A stretch of 64,000 nt of DNA from an uncultured Cytophagaceae bacterium. GTDB lineage: Bacteria > Bacteroidota > Bacteroidia > Cytophagales > Spirosomataceae. The position numbers and the translations under genes are program-made. The stretch spans positions 50,134 to 114,133 of the forward strand of contig CAIVPF010000087.1 of NCBI GenBank assembly GCA_903907745.1, written 5' to 3'. The notes beneath the pieces are model-generated. The model made no database searches. It saw only the letters and a program-made list of their open reading frames with translations, and was not told the origin of the DNA. The first letter of the stretch is position 1; every line of letters starts with the position of its first letter. Below are positions 63,596 to 64,000 of the stretch, piece after piece.

Positions 63596-64000
63596 ATGAA
63601 TTATTTATTGTGTTCGCTGTTGGCTGTTTTTAGTTTCGGGCCTTTAGGTGCGCAGGTATTGCCTAATTTACATCCTATGTCGTCCAATCAGCCTAATACA
63701 CACAAATTTGTGGTGTATCAAATGATGTTTCATCTTTGGGGAAATCAATATGCCGGTGCCCTGAAAAAGAATGGATCTTATCTTGAAAATGGGGTTACCA
63801 AATTTTCTGATGTTTCAACCAAGAGTTTAACCGCGCTGCAAGCCAAGGGCATTTCGCATTTGTATGCCACAGGTTTATTAGAACATGCGACCATGGAGGA
63901 TTTTTCGGCCTATGGTTCGCCATTAGATCATCCGATGGTTGTGAAAGGTCGGGCGGGTTCTCCCTTTGCAATCAAAGATTATTACGATGTAAATCCATTT
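63596..64000 (+). CDS. Alpha-amylase family protein, N-terminal part
   Basis: The first 135 residues of a secreted glycoside hydrolase truncated by the window edge. The signal peptide is MNYLLCSLLAVFSFGPLGAQ. The mature start (VYQMMFHLWGNQ, then LQAKGISHLYATGLLEHA) and the closing GSPFAIKDYYDVNPF are typical of the GH13 alpha-amylase barrel entry, where the first beta/alpha units precede the catalytic residues. Catalytic residues lie outside the window. It is divergent from pgmB. With maltose phosphorylase and pgmB it suggests breakdown of starch-like glucans to glucose and G6P. Confidence 0.82.
   Translation, partial: MNYLLCSLLAVFSFGPLGAQVLPNLHPMSSNQPNTHKFVVYQMMFHLWGNQYAGALKKNGSYLENGVTKFSDVSTKSLTALQAKGISHLYATGLLEHATMEDFSAYGSPLDHPMVVKGRAGSPFAIKDYYDVNPF

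Noticed and set aside
1..64000. CRISPR arrays, insertion sequences, prophage or integrative elements, tRNA or rRNA genes.
   Set aside because: No evenly spaced repeats of suitable length, no transposase or integrase frames and no cloverleaf-like gap; gene order looks like ordinary chromosome.

Overview
The window is a gene-dense, fully bacterial chromosome segment of roughly 40 % GC with about 53 protein genes, no tRNA or rRNA, no insertion sequence and no CRISPR array. It points to the Bacteroidota, most likely Cytophagales (a freshwater Cytophagaceae/Spirosomaceae type such as Aquirufa, though the genus is only a guess). Evidence for this: promoters of the TTG-N19-21-TAnnTTTG type, the gliding gene gldC, type III glutamine synthetase, two DUF5686 outer-membrane proteins, a prs-rplY pair, menaquinone genes, and a bacterial relative of dihydroceramide desaturase. 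Start sites lack clear Shine-Dalgarno sequences, as expected for this phylum.

Layout. 1-5 kb: end of ispG, a small membrane protein, a leftward gldC/thioredoxin-like pair, then cinA and an E2 acyltransferase. 5-10 kb, leftward: glnN (GSIII), an acidic hypothetical protein, rsmE, a DUF4159 protein and an acyl desaturase. 10.3-16.2 kb: a eukaryotic-type GSII facing away from glnN, mtaB, an alpha/beta hydrolase, and a porin-amt operon. With GSIII this forms a nitrogen-assimilation region. 16.4-25.4 kb: divergent ferredoxin and LuxC-type acyl-CoA reductase, PAP2 phosphatase, trpS, a DUF2461 gene with dnaE, trxA and a class III aminotransferase. 25.4-37 kb: DUF5686 protein 1, the membrane pyrophosphatase hppA, rplY-prs, aconitase and DUF5686 protein 2. 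37-45.7 kb: topA-folD, and a leftward operon DUF2452-menB-EVE-hypothetical-methyltransferase back to back with menE. 45.7-55 kb: hypothetical, aldehyde dehydrogenase, a large secreted HExxH/propeller/barrel protein, a TPR lipoprotein, then thrS-infC-rpmI-rplT. 55-60.4 kb: cysteine desulfurase with XdhC, dnaK, and a DES1-like desaturase. 60.4-64 kb: maltose phosphorylase, beta-phosphoglucomutase and the start of a secreted alpha-amylase, together a starch/maltose route.

Most of the window is housekeeping. The most unusual signal is a roughly 30-bp AT-rich element (core AAAATAGGTTT) seen once upstream of GSII and twice upstream of the porin-amt operon. It has the same orientation relative to the downstream gene in each case, and its distance to the predicted promoter differs by about one helical turn. 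It is a candidate binding site for an undescribed nitrogen regulator. Other items worth attention are the secreted protease-propeller-barrel fusion, the cysteine desulfurase/XdhC pair, the DES1-like desaturase facing dnaK, and start codons that almost touch their promoters.
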